A stretch of DNA of 64,000 nt from positions 92,024,132-92,088,131 of the forward strand of contig CM060174.1 in the NCBI GenBank assembly GCA_030549775.1. The letters run 5' to 3'. A program made the position numbers and the translations under genes. The first letter of the stretch is position 1. Each line of letters opens with the position of its first letter. Under the pieces are notes generated by a model that was not told the origin of the DNA, did not search any database, and saw only the letters and a program-made list of their open reading frames with translations. The stretch is from Tamarix chinensis (lineage: Eukaryota; Streptophyta; Magnoliopsida; Caryophyllales; Tamaricaceae). This document shows positions 12,111 through 22,700 of this stretch, piece after piece.

Positions 12111-14510
12111 TCAAGAACTGTTTTTTTTGGGTTGCAAGCTACTAAAACAAGTAAACTTATCCTTCACTGCTTTTGATTCTGTCTCATACTCCTTAAACGT
12201 GTATTCTTCCAGCTTTACTGAAGATGGCACCTTCCCTTCACTATAACATTGATTGCACAGACTAAACCCAGTTTTTATTTCCTTAAATCTTGATCCAACT
12301 ATTGGATAGCGGCAAACTGAGCAAATATGACGACCATGACGCATCCTGTCTCCACTTTCTAACTTCACTAGGCTGGACATGATACCAAAACCCCAGTCTC
12401 GATCATCAAACATAGCAAGAAACTCTGTTAGGGAGGCCGTTGAAGCATCTGTATCCCCATGCATTTCTAACATCTCACTTTCTCCACGAGAAGGAAGGTA
12501 GATGGCTCTCAACAACTTGATGTATCGAGCAGCATCGGCCTTTCTTAGCTGAGAGCTGCCTTCGTTTACTGGCCTCCATAAAAGGGCTTCAAATGCCACC
12601 CTTTTTCTTTTGTCTGGGGATCCAGCACAAATCGGGGCTATGAGAGCATAGAACATGCCAATATCCACCCTACCCAAGCCAGAATCATCCAGAACAGATA
12701 AGATTCTTTCATTTATAGCTCTTACAGCTTCTTGGAACGTCTCGGGCCTCAAGAAACTCAGCAGGCGACGGATGATCCCTTCAAGGGCATTCTTGCGTAT
12801 CGATTTCTCAGGCACACCAGTACCAGAGAAAGACATCGGCACATTGTTTTCATTTATTTCGTTCTTCACAAAATCCACATCACACCTGTTCAGCCTTGAA
12901 ATCCTTTGGAAAGCCCTAATCTCTAGAGCATTAGCCAAATCCTGTCTCGATATAGTCTTATCGTTGACCGTCTTGAATTTCGAAGGTTCCACTGTGTTGA
13001 ATGGGCTTTCCCCATTGGTGCCTCCATTACCCTTCAATTTCTTCTTCTGCAGCTGCTTCATATGAGTTATTGCATCATGAACTTCCACCCTATTTGTCAT
13101 CTTCAATGCTTCCTTCATCGCTTTCTTAGCTTCCTCAGATTCTCCAGCACCCAACAAAGACACAGCCTTGTTGAGCTGGGCTCGCCAGTGGTTTGGCCGC
13201 AATGTTAGCACCCTAGTATACATCTCCGAGGCCCTCTGGTACCTACCAATATCCATATAAAGCCCGCCTAAATTGTACAAAGCATCAACATGACCGGGCA
13301 TTAAATCAATAGCCTTTTGGAACTCAACAATGGCCCTCTCATCATCACCCAAGGCATGCAAAGCAGAGGCCAAATCACAGTGTGCATCAGCATAGTCTGG
13401 TTTCATAAAGATTGCCTCTTCCAAGGCCTTAACTGCTGCCCTGTACTCTCCTACCCCAAAAAGGGCACTGCCCAAAAGCTTCAAAGCCCTATAATGCGTA
13501 GGATACAAAATTGCTGCTTCTCTATAGTGTTCACAAGCACTTAGAACCATACCTTGGCCTTCAAGAGCGATTCCCAAATTGACATGAATCTGGGGTAGCA
13601 GATACGCCCACTGGTTTCCACCTGTCTCTGCCGCCTCCAAAGCCAATTGGAACTCTTCATTCGCATCTTCATACTTTCCCAGAGCATACAAACAGTTTCC
13701 AGCTCTAAAATGAGGCCTAACATCCACAGGTTGAAGCTCACAAGCCCTCTTAAAGCTGACCAAAGCTTCCTTATACAGAAGATTTTCATATAAAACCCTG
13801 CCAATCGCCATATGCCCATCAAACGCCTCCTCTCTTGACCTAGCCCCATCTGCCCTGCTCCTTAAAACCCCCAAATCCTTAACAAAAGCAACATAATCAT
13901 GTCCCGATTGTACCCAATTCACCCTCCTATTATCGGTAAGTTCTGACGAAGGACCCAATTCCCTGGACCACCCAGCATCAGAGTAAACATCGGAATTGTC
14001 GTTCTTCACTTTGCCCTCTTTCAACTGCTTCGACTTCAACCTCTTGATTAGTAACTCCAAATCATCCACAAGCTTCCAAGTATCGTCGAACACAATGCCG
14101 TGATTCGGCGAAGCCGCCCAAGCAGCAGTCCTTAGCTTCTTCTGCGGCTCTAAACCCCTCTCGTCAATAATAGACGACGATGCCGAGGCCTCAGTAATTA
14201 CATTGTCATTGTCAGTAGTAAGGTCGAGCCCAAGGGCTTCGAAATCGCGGTCGACATCACCAGCACCATCATCGTAGGTTCGAAGCAAACCGTCGAAAGT
14301 GAGACCCTTATCGCCATCAATGAACTCACCGTAGGTACGGAAGACCTCGTCTAAGATGGCATTGATTTGCTCGTCGCTGAACTTAACTCTAGGATTAACA
14401 GCCACCACAAGGGCTGCCATTTCGGACCTATTAAGCCCGCCATCTTTGTTGGTGTCGAATTGGTTGAAGATTCTTTTCACTTTCTCGGATCTCGTCCCTC
14501 TCGTCGCCAT
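12111..14510 (-). CDS. EF-hand, TPR and ZZ-type zinc-finger protein (At1g05150/At2g32450 family)
   Basis: A single uninterrupted frame encodes 799 residues. A canonical EF-hand loop (DTNKDGGLNRSE, residues 19-30) has Asp/Asn/Asp/Asn/Glu at the calcium positions. About six to seven TPR units follow (roughly 232-470), for example around ALYNLGGLYMDIGRY. A C-terminal C-x2-C...C-x2-C cluster (Cys 730, 733, 752, 755; HICSVC...CNQC) resembles a ZZ finger. The length and order match the Arabidopsis family of about 802-808 residues, which is also described as calcium-binding TPR proteins. The partner and pathway are not established. The frame runs three codons further upstream but begins with TTG; the first ATG is at 14510 and gives MATRGTRSEK, matching the family start. 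The protein is probably a calcium-responsive scaffold; that is inference. Confidence 0.93.
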   Translation of the reverse strand: MATRGTRSEKVKRIFNQFDTNKDGGLNRSEMAALVVAVNPRVKFSDEQINAILDEVFRTYGEFIDGDKGLTFDGLLRTYDDGAGDVDRDFEALGLDLTTDNDNVITEASASSSIIDERGLEPQKKLRTAAWAASPNHGIVFDDTWKLVDDLELLIKRLKSKQLKEGKVKNDNSDVYSDAGWSRELGPSSELTDNRRVNWVQSGHDYVAFVKDLGVLRSRADGARSREEAFDGHMAIGRVLYENLLYKEALVSFKRACELQPVDVRPHFRAGNCLYALGKYEDANEEFQLALEAAETGGNQWAYLLPQIHVNLGIALEGQGMVLSACEHYREAAILYPTHYRALKLLGSALFGVGEYRAAVKALEEAIFMKPDYADAHCDLASALHALGDDERAIVEFQKAIDLMPGHVDALYNLGGLYMDIGRYQRASEMYTRVLTLRPNHWRAQLNKAVSLLGAGESEEAKKAMKEALKMTNRVEVHDAITHMKQLQKKKLKGNGGTNGESPFNTVEPSKFKTVNDKTISRQDLANALEIRAFQRISRLNRCDVDFVKNEINENNVPMSFSGTGVPEKSIRKNALEGIIRRLLSFLRPETFQEAVRAINERILSVLDDSGLGRVDIGMFYALIAPICAGSPDKRKRVAFEALLWRPVNEGSSQLRKADAARYIKLLRAIYLPSRGESEMLEMHGDTDASTASLTEFLAMFDDRDWGFGIMSSLVKLESGDRMRHGRHICSVCRYPIVGSRFKEIKTGFSLCNQCYSEGKVPSSVKLEEYTFKEYETESKAVKDKFTCFSSLQPKKNSS

Positions 14511-15160
14511 ACAAACCAAACTTAGGGTTTTTGGAGTTTCGATTTCAACAATTAGAAAATATTTACCAGAGCCTTATAAATCATAAACAGAAAGAAATAA
14601 GGGGGAATAAAGGAAGAGAAAAAAAAATGGAGTCCTTTTTTTTTCTTTTTATTTGCCTTAGAGGATTTCCTTTGTGGCAGCTACGACAGGGGTGTTTGTG
14701 ACGTAAAAGGCGATTGGATTGGTCTGGAGAAATGATGAGATATTAAACATTCGGAATTTCGGATCTAGCGGGCCGTGGAAGGACAGATTTTCTTTTTATT
14801 TGTAAATTTTCTTATGTTTATTTTTCTGGTTAGAGACAGGGGACGGAGGTTGAGGATGATGATGACGATGAGAACCTTTGAAAGGGTGGGGTTAAGGACC
14901 CCTTAGTCCCTTACCCTTGCCGGCTGCCGCTAGGTAAATAGCAACTTTCATTTTCATTGTTTTGTTAAATGTTTTAGAGACGTACTGGCAACTGGCAAGT
15001 TTGATTACCTCATAACCGTTGTTGGGATAGGGATCGGGGATGATACATTTGTTAGAAAAAAGGGCAAAACAACAAAAGATGGCAGATGGGTCCGATAACA
15101 GCTGGCTTAGTTACGGAGGCAATTTATACTCTCCAATCTCCAATCTGTTTCAGGTTTAGC
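14511..15160 (-). promoter_or_regulatory. 5' flank of the EF-hand/TPR gene
   Basis: About 650 bp separate the ATG from the tandem-repeat element upstream. The first 120 bp hold CT-rich stretches on the gene strand (for example opposite 14620-14650), typical of plant 5' leaders. No TATA box or transcription start can be assigned. Confidence 0.4.
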
Positions 15161-15164
15161 ACCG

Positions 15165-16330
15165 TACTATTTTTTTTATTATTATAAAAACATATTATAA
15201 TATTTCTAAAAAATTTCTTTATAAATAAAAATTTATATTAATATATCTTTGAGAAAAAAATAGGATAAAATAGTACCTAAAATATTAATTTTAAATAAAA
15301 TAATTATAAAAAAATCATTTCATTAATGAAAGATTGGTTCATTAGTAGTAAAAATAACTTCTAAATAGAAAAAGATCGATATATTAATGATTAAAAAATT
15401 AATTTTAAATAGAATATAAATGGTGAAAGATTAATTTATTGGTGAAAAATCAGTACATTAATGGTAAATAAAATTAATTTGTTGATAAAAATTTAATATA
15501 AGAGTGATGAAATATTAGTACAATAATGGTGAAAAATTAATTTATTTGTAAAAAATTAGTACATTAGTGGTGAAAGTTCATAAGTGAAAATTCAGTACAT
15601 TAGCAGTAAAAGATCGATTTAAGAAGAATAATGGTAAAATATCAATTTGTTAATGAAAAATTAGCATATTAGTGGAATAATGGTGAAAAATTAATACATT
15701 AATGGTAAAATATCAATACCTTAGTGATAAAATATCAGTACATTAGTAGTTATATATTAGTTCAAATAGAATAATGGTGAAATGTTAGTTCGTTATGAAA
15801 AATCAGTGCATTAATGATAAAATATCAATTTTTAAGTAGAATAGTAATAGTGGTGAAAGATTAATTGCTGGTAAGAAATCAGTGATAAGTGGTAAAAATT
15901 TAGTACATTATTGATGAAATGTTAGTATATTAGTCGTGAAAGTTTATTTTTAAGTATAATAATGGTGAAAGATGAACTTGCTGGTGAAAAATAAGGTAAG
16001 TGATGATGATAAATTAGTATAATAGTGGTGAAAAATACATAAATGTGTGTGTGTTTCTATATATATATATATATATATATATAGTTGTGGTAAAATATTT
16101 AGTAAAACTAGGATGGTAAAATATTGATACAATAATGGTAAATGATATATACAAATTATTTTTTAAATTAAAAATATATCAAGATGGGTATCAATTTATG
16201 GGAAAAAAACCCCTCAAAATATTATGGTAGTTTTTTTTTATAATAATTATAGTAAATGATATTTTAAATTTTTTTATAAAAAAATGTTGGCATTATATTG
16301 ATGTTGTAAATAGAGTGACGAGACAACATA
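15165..16330. repeat. Tandem-repeat element, copy 1
   Basis: From about 15330 to 16150 the sequence is a diverged tandem array of roughly 20-22 bp units. Typical wording is TCAGTACATTAGTGGTGAAA alternating with AATTTTAAGTAGAATAATGG. Left and right sides are T- and A-rich (CACCGTACTATTTTTTTT at the left). A (TG)n(TA)n microsatellite lies at 16046-16082. A second copy with the same wording and orientation lies at 45540-46960, with matching left flank. It has no coding capacity. It may be the inside of a non-autonomous transposon. Confidence 0.7.
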
Positions 16331-16620
16331 AATAATTCATTATTACATTTCACTAATCCTTGTTCTTGTAACTTGTACATTTGTAAATAAAGTGATGTTG
16401 TAAAATTGTTATAACTAGTATTATAGAAACTAAATGTACACGAAGCTATATCATTTTACCTTGGATTCAAACCAAGTGCAAACTCTTTCTTTTGAATATT
16501 AGCTAAATTACCACCACATTGGCTAATTTGGGACATACGTCTACTACAACAATTTAGTAAATTTAAAATTACTATCATAGATGATATAATTAATAAAATT
16601 AGATTATAGTAACTTGATAA
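16331..16620. other. AT-rich spacer, possibly the 3' end of the CACTA element
   Basis: No gene was found. A CACTAATCC stretch at about 16350 has the CACTA core, but no matching terminal repeat or 3-bp duplication was found, so the boundary is not called. Confidence 0.3.
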
Positions 16621-16623
16621 GTA

Positions 16624-19100
16624 CTATAAATAATCTTGTATCTCGGGACATTTGTTGAGAATGTACCAATAAATCTCATTTAACCACTCAATTGGGATTC
16701 TCATCCTAGTACTCTTACCAATAGGATGAGACTGACATTGGAAAACTAGCAGCTGACAGCTTACCATTACATCCTCATTTCTTTCTACTTTGTTAAACCT
16801 TGTCTCAACGCCTTGCATGTACGTAGAACATAAAGTTAATGCCTCGTTAGCTACATAACCCTAAAAAATATAACCCTCAAGTCAAGCACAATTTATAATG
16901 TACTCTTTCAAGTCTTTCAGCTTTCTCTCAATGGGATACATCCATCTACCATACATAGGACCACCTAATCGTGCTTCTAGTAAGTGCATTATGAGATAAA
17001 CCATGACACTAAAGAATGATAAAGGGAATATATGCTCAAGCTTATAAAGGAACACAAAAACATTATCTTCTTCCTTCTCCAAATCAAACAATTGTAGTTT
17101 CCTCAAACAAATCTGACTAAAGAAGTTACATAGTTCTATGATAGTGTTTCTAACTTATTTGCTCAAGAATCCAAAAAATCCAATTGCCAATAGGTGTTTT
17201 ATTAGCACATGATGATCATGTGAATTTAATCCTCCAATCTGGTTATAATTATCACTAATATTATTCTTGAGGTTTCTAGCAAACCCATCTAGAAACTTCA
17301 CTTCCTTAAAAAAACTGCAAGAACTTTCTTCGATCATCATTATTAAGAGTAAGTTGAGACTTAAGTTTTATCAACTTGTTTCCCTTATAATACAACCATA
17401 AATCATATTTTATGTTCATGTCCTATAAATCTCATCTTGCAGTGTCAGTGTCTTTTGATTTTTCTTCATCATGAACTATTGTCTCAAGCAAAATAGAACA
17501 TAAAATTTTCTCAACATGCATAACATCTAAATTATGTTTCAACAAATTGGTTGCACAATAGGGAAACTCAAAGAATATTCTCTTATTATTCTAATTCAAA
17601 TCATCGACACCTCTTTTTCTCTTTCAATGTTCAGGATTCTTACCAGGTTCATATTCTATAACACAACTCAATTGCATTAAAATATCATCAGACGACAATC
17701 GCCTTAGAGGTTCTCTTCTTTTGATTTTTCCATTGAATTGATTTTTTTTTTATAAATGGATGATTGGTGGGTAGGAATAATTGGTGGCTAATATACATAA
17801 TCTTAATCCTCAATATCATGGAAGGAGTGTCTTTATTACAATTGGGACATGCTAAATACCCCTGACCAAACAAACCCGATATATATGATCAAGCTAAGAA
17901 ATCATTAATGGTTCAAAGTAGTGTTGCATGCATTCTGAACACCATGTTATTGATCACATCTCATGTATCAACCTTATTCATACATAGCACATTCAATTCA
18001 TCAACCAATAGCCAAAGGAACACATCAATATCCATACTTGGATAACTCAAGCCAGGAATTAACAATATTAGCATTAAAAATGAGCCTTTCATGAAGCGCC
18101 AAGGGGGTAAGTAGTATATGGTCAACATAATTGGCCATATACTATATCTGGAAATTATTTTGAAGCGATTAAAATCATCTTATGCCAACCCCAATCATAC
18201 ATTTTGTGGATTAACTACAAAATCTCCATGATTTGTATCAAAATGCTTCCACACTTCACCATTAATAGTATGACGTAATATCCTTGGCTTTGTTGATAGA
18301 ACCTTCAAATGCCACCTCGTGTCTGAATTTATGTGTCTACAAACATACAATATCTTCATCCTTGGTGTCAAAAGGAAGTACCATATAATCTTATTAGGTA
18401 CTTTCTTACCCGTTGTATCATCATCTATCCAGCGAGATGTATCACATATTGGGAAGTTGTCTCGGTCTACATTTTTCTTCTAATATAAAGCGCAATCATA
18501 TTTGCACACATGAATGACTTTGTGGCCTAAACCTAGCTTTTTCATCCTCTTCTTTATCTTGTAGTGTGATTCAAACAACTTGTTGCCTTTGGAAGAGCTT
18601 CTTTTAGCAATGAAAGAAGATTGTCAAAATACTTATTCATCCACTTATTTGATATGCTATAATGCATCAAATTCACCAAAAAATTTTAAGATGAGAAATT
18701 CTTACAACCAAGATACCATTTCTTAGAATAACTCATTGTAATAGGGGTCATTTCCATTTCCTGCTAAGCTATTATTTATAGAACCATGCATTTCATTGTG
18801 AATATTATCTTTTACTTCATTACTACCATCTACCAATTCACCTTGTATATCTTTCATCTCATATGCACTAATTTTGGCTCAAGTTCTACTTCACCATAAT
18901 ATACCCACACGTCATAGTTCTATACGAACCTACTCCGTAGTATATGGTACTCAATCTCATCTATAGATTGCCCCTCCATGTTATTACACTTTGCTCATGG
19001 ACAATGAATGTTACCATCTTCCTTCCAAACACATAGTCTCATCATTCTAATAAATTTTTTAAGCTCATTCCAAAATTTGCTTGATCTTCGATTCTCTAAT
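16624..19100 (-). pseudogene. Decayed CACTA (En/Spm) transposase, TNP2-like
   Basis: Read on the minus strand, the order of motifs matches a CACTA TNP2-type protein. At about 18960-19085 it reads CVWKEDGNIHCP and AKCNNMEG (the transposase-associated zinc-binding domain). Near 18400-18420 it reads GKKVPNKIIWYFLL. At 18170-18290 it reads ILRHTINGEVWKHFD followed by HGDFVVNP. Next come ACPNCNKDTPSM (about 17840), LGGPMYGRWMYPIERKLKDL (about 16910-16970, the DUF4218 region) and RFNKVERN (about 16780). Stops and frame changes occur in almost every block, so it is inactive. It is probably part of a larger CACTA element split by later LTR insertions. Confidence 0.85.
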
Positions 19101-20261
19101 AATGTCCAACTTTTTTTAAACTTATTTTATCTATATGAAATATTATTTAAGAATAATTAATTATATAACATTGCTTCTATTAAGAGAAATGTTTTATGTA
19201 CATCGAACAACAACATGAAAAAGTATAAATACTATTGATATTAATCAACTATTAAAGAACGATCATTAAATTTCAAAAAGATACTATAACTCAAAATAGA
19301 GTTCCTTGTCAAATACCCTTAATTACCTATTCAATCCACTCTTCTTGTAGAACCCTTTCCTCTCTCTCTTCTTCAAAAGAAGATGCATTCACCTCGAAGT
19401 TGGTAAGATAATTAAGGTATGCACTCGCTGGTATCCTATGCCAAGACCTCCACTCATCATCAATGATTATCAACTCCCTCGTTATCTAGTCATAATGTTT
19501 TATAAATCGTCCACCATCAACAATCATAGAATATAGAACATCAGTGACAAAGAAATATGTATATCTTTCTCTCACAATTATCTATGACTATATTTGTGGC
19601 AATGTCAACAAAATATAATATATCATTGGTATTCCACCCTAAGATGTGGAACATTAGTGACAAATAAATCCATATATCTTTCTCTCATAGCTACCTATAA
19701 CTGAATTTGTGCAAGGTCACCATAAGATATTATTACTTTAACTTAAATGGTACTAAATATAAACTCGTCCCCACTATGTGACGCAACACATCACATTCCC
19801 AATTAATATGTTTTTTAATATCCCCATCCGAAGATATGCTATAGTAGTAAATAGGGTACTCGTGAAATAAACAATGAATTATAATCCTACAAAAGGAAAA
19901 AATAATTACTAAATAATACTTTATCTTAGATTAAAATTAATTTATTAGCTCAAAGTATTGTTATGTTATTATTCTATGTATTGGTTCTTAATATTTTGTC
20001 TAAAGCATTAAATATTTTATTATTATAATTATTATACCTTTTTAATAATAATTTATTTGATGAAAAAAATATTAATTTAATTTTAAATATTATAACCTAA
20101 CAATTTACCTTATTTAATAAGAGGTTATATTTTTTATATATAATTTCTTTACTTTAAAATACTTATATCATTATTATAACTATATATAGATTTTTCCACA
20201 TATGAAATAATCACAAATACCAACATAAATAAATAATTATCACCATAATTCTTATACATTT
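19101..20261 (-). other. Upstream part of the CACTA remnant and AT-rich DNA
   Basis: A short minus-strand frame (about 19335-19480) reads ELIIIDDEWRSWHRIPASAY and continues LNYLTNFEVNASSFEEE before a stop. It looks like a remnant of protein-coding sequence, probably a second CACTA-associated reading frame, but I do not recognise the domain. A diverged direct repeat around 19545-19600 and 19650-19705 (TATATCTTTCTCTCA) is visible. From about 19900 to 20261 the sequence is plain AT-rich DNA. Confidence 0.45.
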
Positions 20262-22700
20262 TATAATACCCCAAATTTTAGCTAAACTTAATCTAGGGTA
20301 ATTAATATCGTAACTTAATTCTAATCTCAAAAAATTAATATTTCTACATTAACCTAATTCCCTATTCCTAAATCTTAACTTAACCCTAGTCTCTATTACA
20401 GGTTATTAATATGTATTTTAATCTAAACCTAACCCCAAAAAGTTGTTACTTAAATTATTCTAATACCCTAACTTAAATTATTTTAACCTAATTCTAAATC
20501 TAAACCCAAACTTAATTTTTCCCCTTGCTCCTTTTTCCCCTTCTCCTATTTCTTTTCCCTAGCCTACCTTCTTTTTCCCTTCTTCCCCTTTGCACGAACC
20601 ATATTTTCCCCCCCAACCATCTCCCCTTGCCATGGCCTACTCCCTGCTATCATCATTACCATTGTCTTGCACATGAAGGTTATCTTTGACAAATTCTGTT
20701 GATCGTCCCATATTCTTCCCTCCTTCTCATGCATGTATGTGTATAAATATAACACATTAAATGCCCTCACCAACCTCTATCTCCCTTCATTTTTTTTATT
20801 TCGAAAAACCACCACCAAACACAAGCTTTCTCTCCTCCTCTTCCTCCTTCTCACCATCACCAAAACACATCACCAACACCTCCACCTCCACTGGCAAGCC
20901 CTACCCAATACCATCCCCAAACATGACACTAATCATCATTTATAACCCATATTACTGGCTAAAATCACCACAACACCCATACCCCCTTCAGCAAAACCCA
21001 TCGCAACCCCTTCTTCCTTCAACACCAACCACTGAACCATAACCCCACCATTTAGCCACTACCACTGCAACAACCACCCCCTTCAACTCCTTTTTCCTTT
21101 CCTCACCACCTAATAATGACGCCTTGTGCCATTGCCACCCCCTTGGCTTTGAAACTTGTTGCCATTCCTCCTCACTTCTTACGTAAAGGTTTCTCGAAAC
21201 ATTCCCTTTGATTTTGTTTATTTTTCCTCCGTTCTTTCACCCTCCATTACTTTAGCATTTATCTAATTATTTTATTTAATCCTAATTGTGTTTTATTATG
21301 GTTTATTAGGTGATTTTTTAGAGGTTTAGGAAGAGGTGGGATAAGATACGTGCTTAGAGATCGGTGCCTTTTTTTATAAGGATACTAGTTGTAGTATAAG
21401 GTTTTTGTACTAAGTGTTATGTTTGACTATGTGTATTATCATGTTATTATTATTATTATGTTTATAAATGCATGTTGTTAATGTGATGAAATGAGAAAAT
21501 GATATTATGTGATGAAAATGAGTAAGTTGAGAATCATGTGATATCATTACGATAATTACTATATGGAGAACCCTAAGGGGATCGGTATGCTATGTGGTTG
21601 TAATATGGGATTATTAAAGTATGATAAGTGATAAAAGGATTATATTTAAGATTTATAGTGATAAATATAGGATTTGGAAATAATGATATCAAACATATAA
21701 GGGTTTTCATGAAATAAGGGCATTTAGTTATCTTTAAGGACATTTCGGTCAATATGGGTTTAATATGGAAATTTTGGTATGTTAATGTGTTAGATGATTA
21801 AGGAGATAATATGAAATGTTTGGAGTAATCATGAATTGAATAAGTCCCATGAAATGAGAAAATGACCTATTTGGGGAATATTAACCCTACAACAGAAATG
21901 TTATTATCACATGTGTGAAACACTAGAGTTATATTACAAATTTTAAATATGTTGTTAATATTGGTGTTTTAGTAGTGTATATTAAAATTGGTATTTATAT
22001 GAGCCTTAAAGGAAAAGTTATAACGTACTTGTGAAATAATGATTTTATAAGCCTTATGAATAGTAACTTTTAAAATAAAGTAACTATTACATGTGTAAGA
22101 CATTCAAGTTATGAATTTAATTTTGGGTATGATAATAATAATAATAATAATAACAATAATATTTGAGGAAGAGATACTAAATTTGGTGGATAAAAGAACA
22201 ATAAAGAAGAAGTTATGCCTTAGGGTTATTTAGGAAGTATATGGATCTAAACCCTTGAGATCTATGTGATTGTACTTTAATTGATTTAATTATGTTTTTT
22301 ACCTACCAAATCAATAATAAATAAGACATTAATAATTTAAAGTGAAATATCAAATGAGTTGGATTGAAGTATTTTATGAGTCCATTCCATCAGTCGATAA
22401 TATTGGCTTAAGTGTAATTTTCTCTGAGAGGTGCATAGTCTATTCCAATTGATTAAGAATATTAGTGCCTAAAATAAATTTGAATGAGAATATGATTTGA
22501 GAGAAGTAACTAATGGATACAACATTAATTATTACTTGAGTCAGAACCAAGGTGTTGGGTCTGTTCCACATGACAATAATAGTGACTCAGGTGCGTTATG
22601 CCTTGAAAGGTGTTAGGTATGTTCTACTAGACAATAATAGTGGTTTATGTGTTATTTCTAAGATGTTATTTACACCATTATATTGTTTTAAGAATAGTAG
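20262..22700 (+). mobile_element. LTR-like element D, left part
   Basis: The element starts TATAATACCCCAAATTTT, which parallels the start of E (TGTAATACTCCAAATTTT). It is preceded by CATTT, and the same five bases follow its right end at 32220. The order is an AT-rich leader, a pyrimidine-rich block (about 20510-21180), a possible TATA box, and an AT-rich body with (F)AAGGNCATTT-type and AATAATAGTG modules. It is interrupted at 22701 by element C. Frames in the pyrimidine-rich block are low-complexity. Net length with the right part is about 3.1 kb. No gag, protease, RT or integrase domain is present. It is interpreted as a solo LTR. Confidence 0.7.
20742..20749 (+). promoter_or_regulatory. 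Possible LTR TATA box
   Basis: TATAAATA is followed by AACACATTAAATGCCCT. The equivalent place in element E (about 33823) has GTATATGGCACATTGAATGCCC. The conserved spacing and following sequence suggest the element's own promoter. Confidence 0.4.

Noticed and set aside
12655..13849. Open frames antisense to or out of frame with the EF-hand/TPR gene
   Set aside because: Shadows of a conserved coding sequence; no independent evidence.
14511..14519. Three-codon upstream extension of the EF-hand/TPR gene
   Set aside because: Its first codon is TTG, not ATG; the first ATG is at 14510 and matches the family N-terminus.
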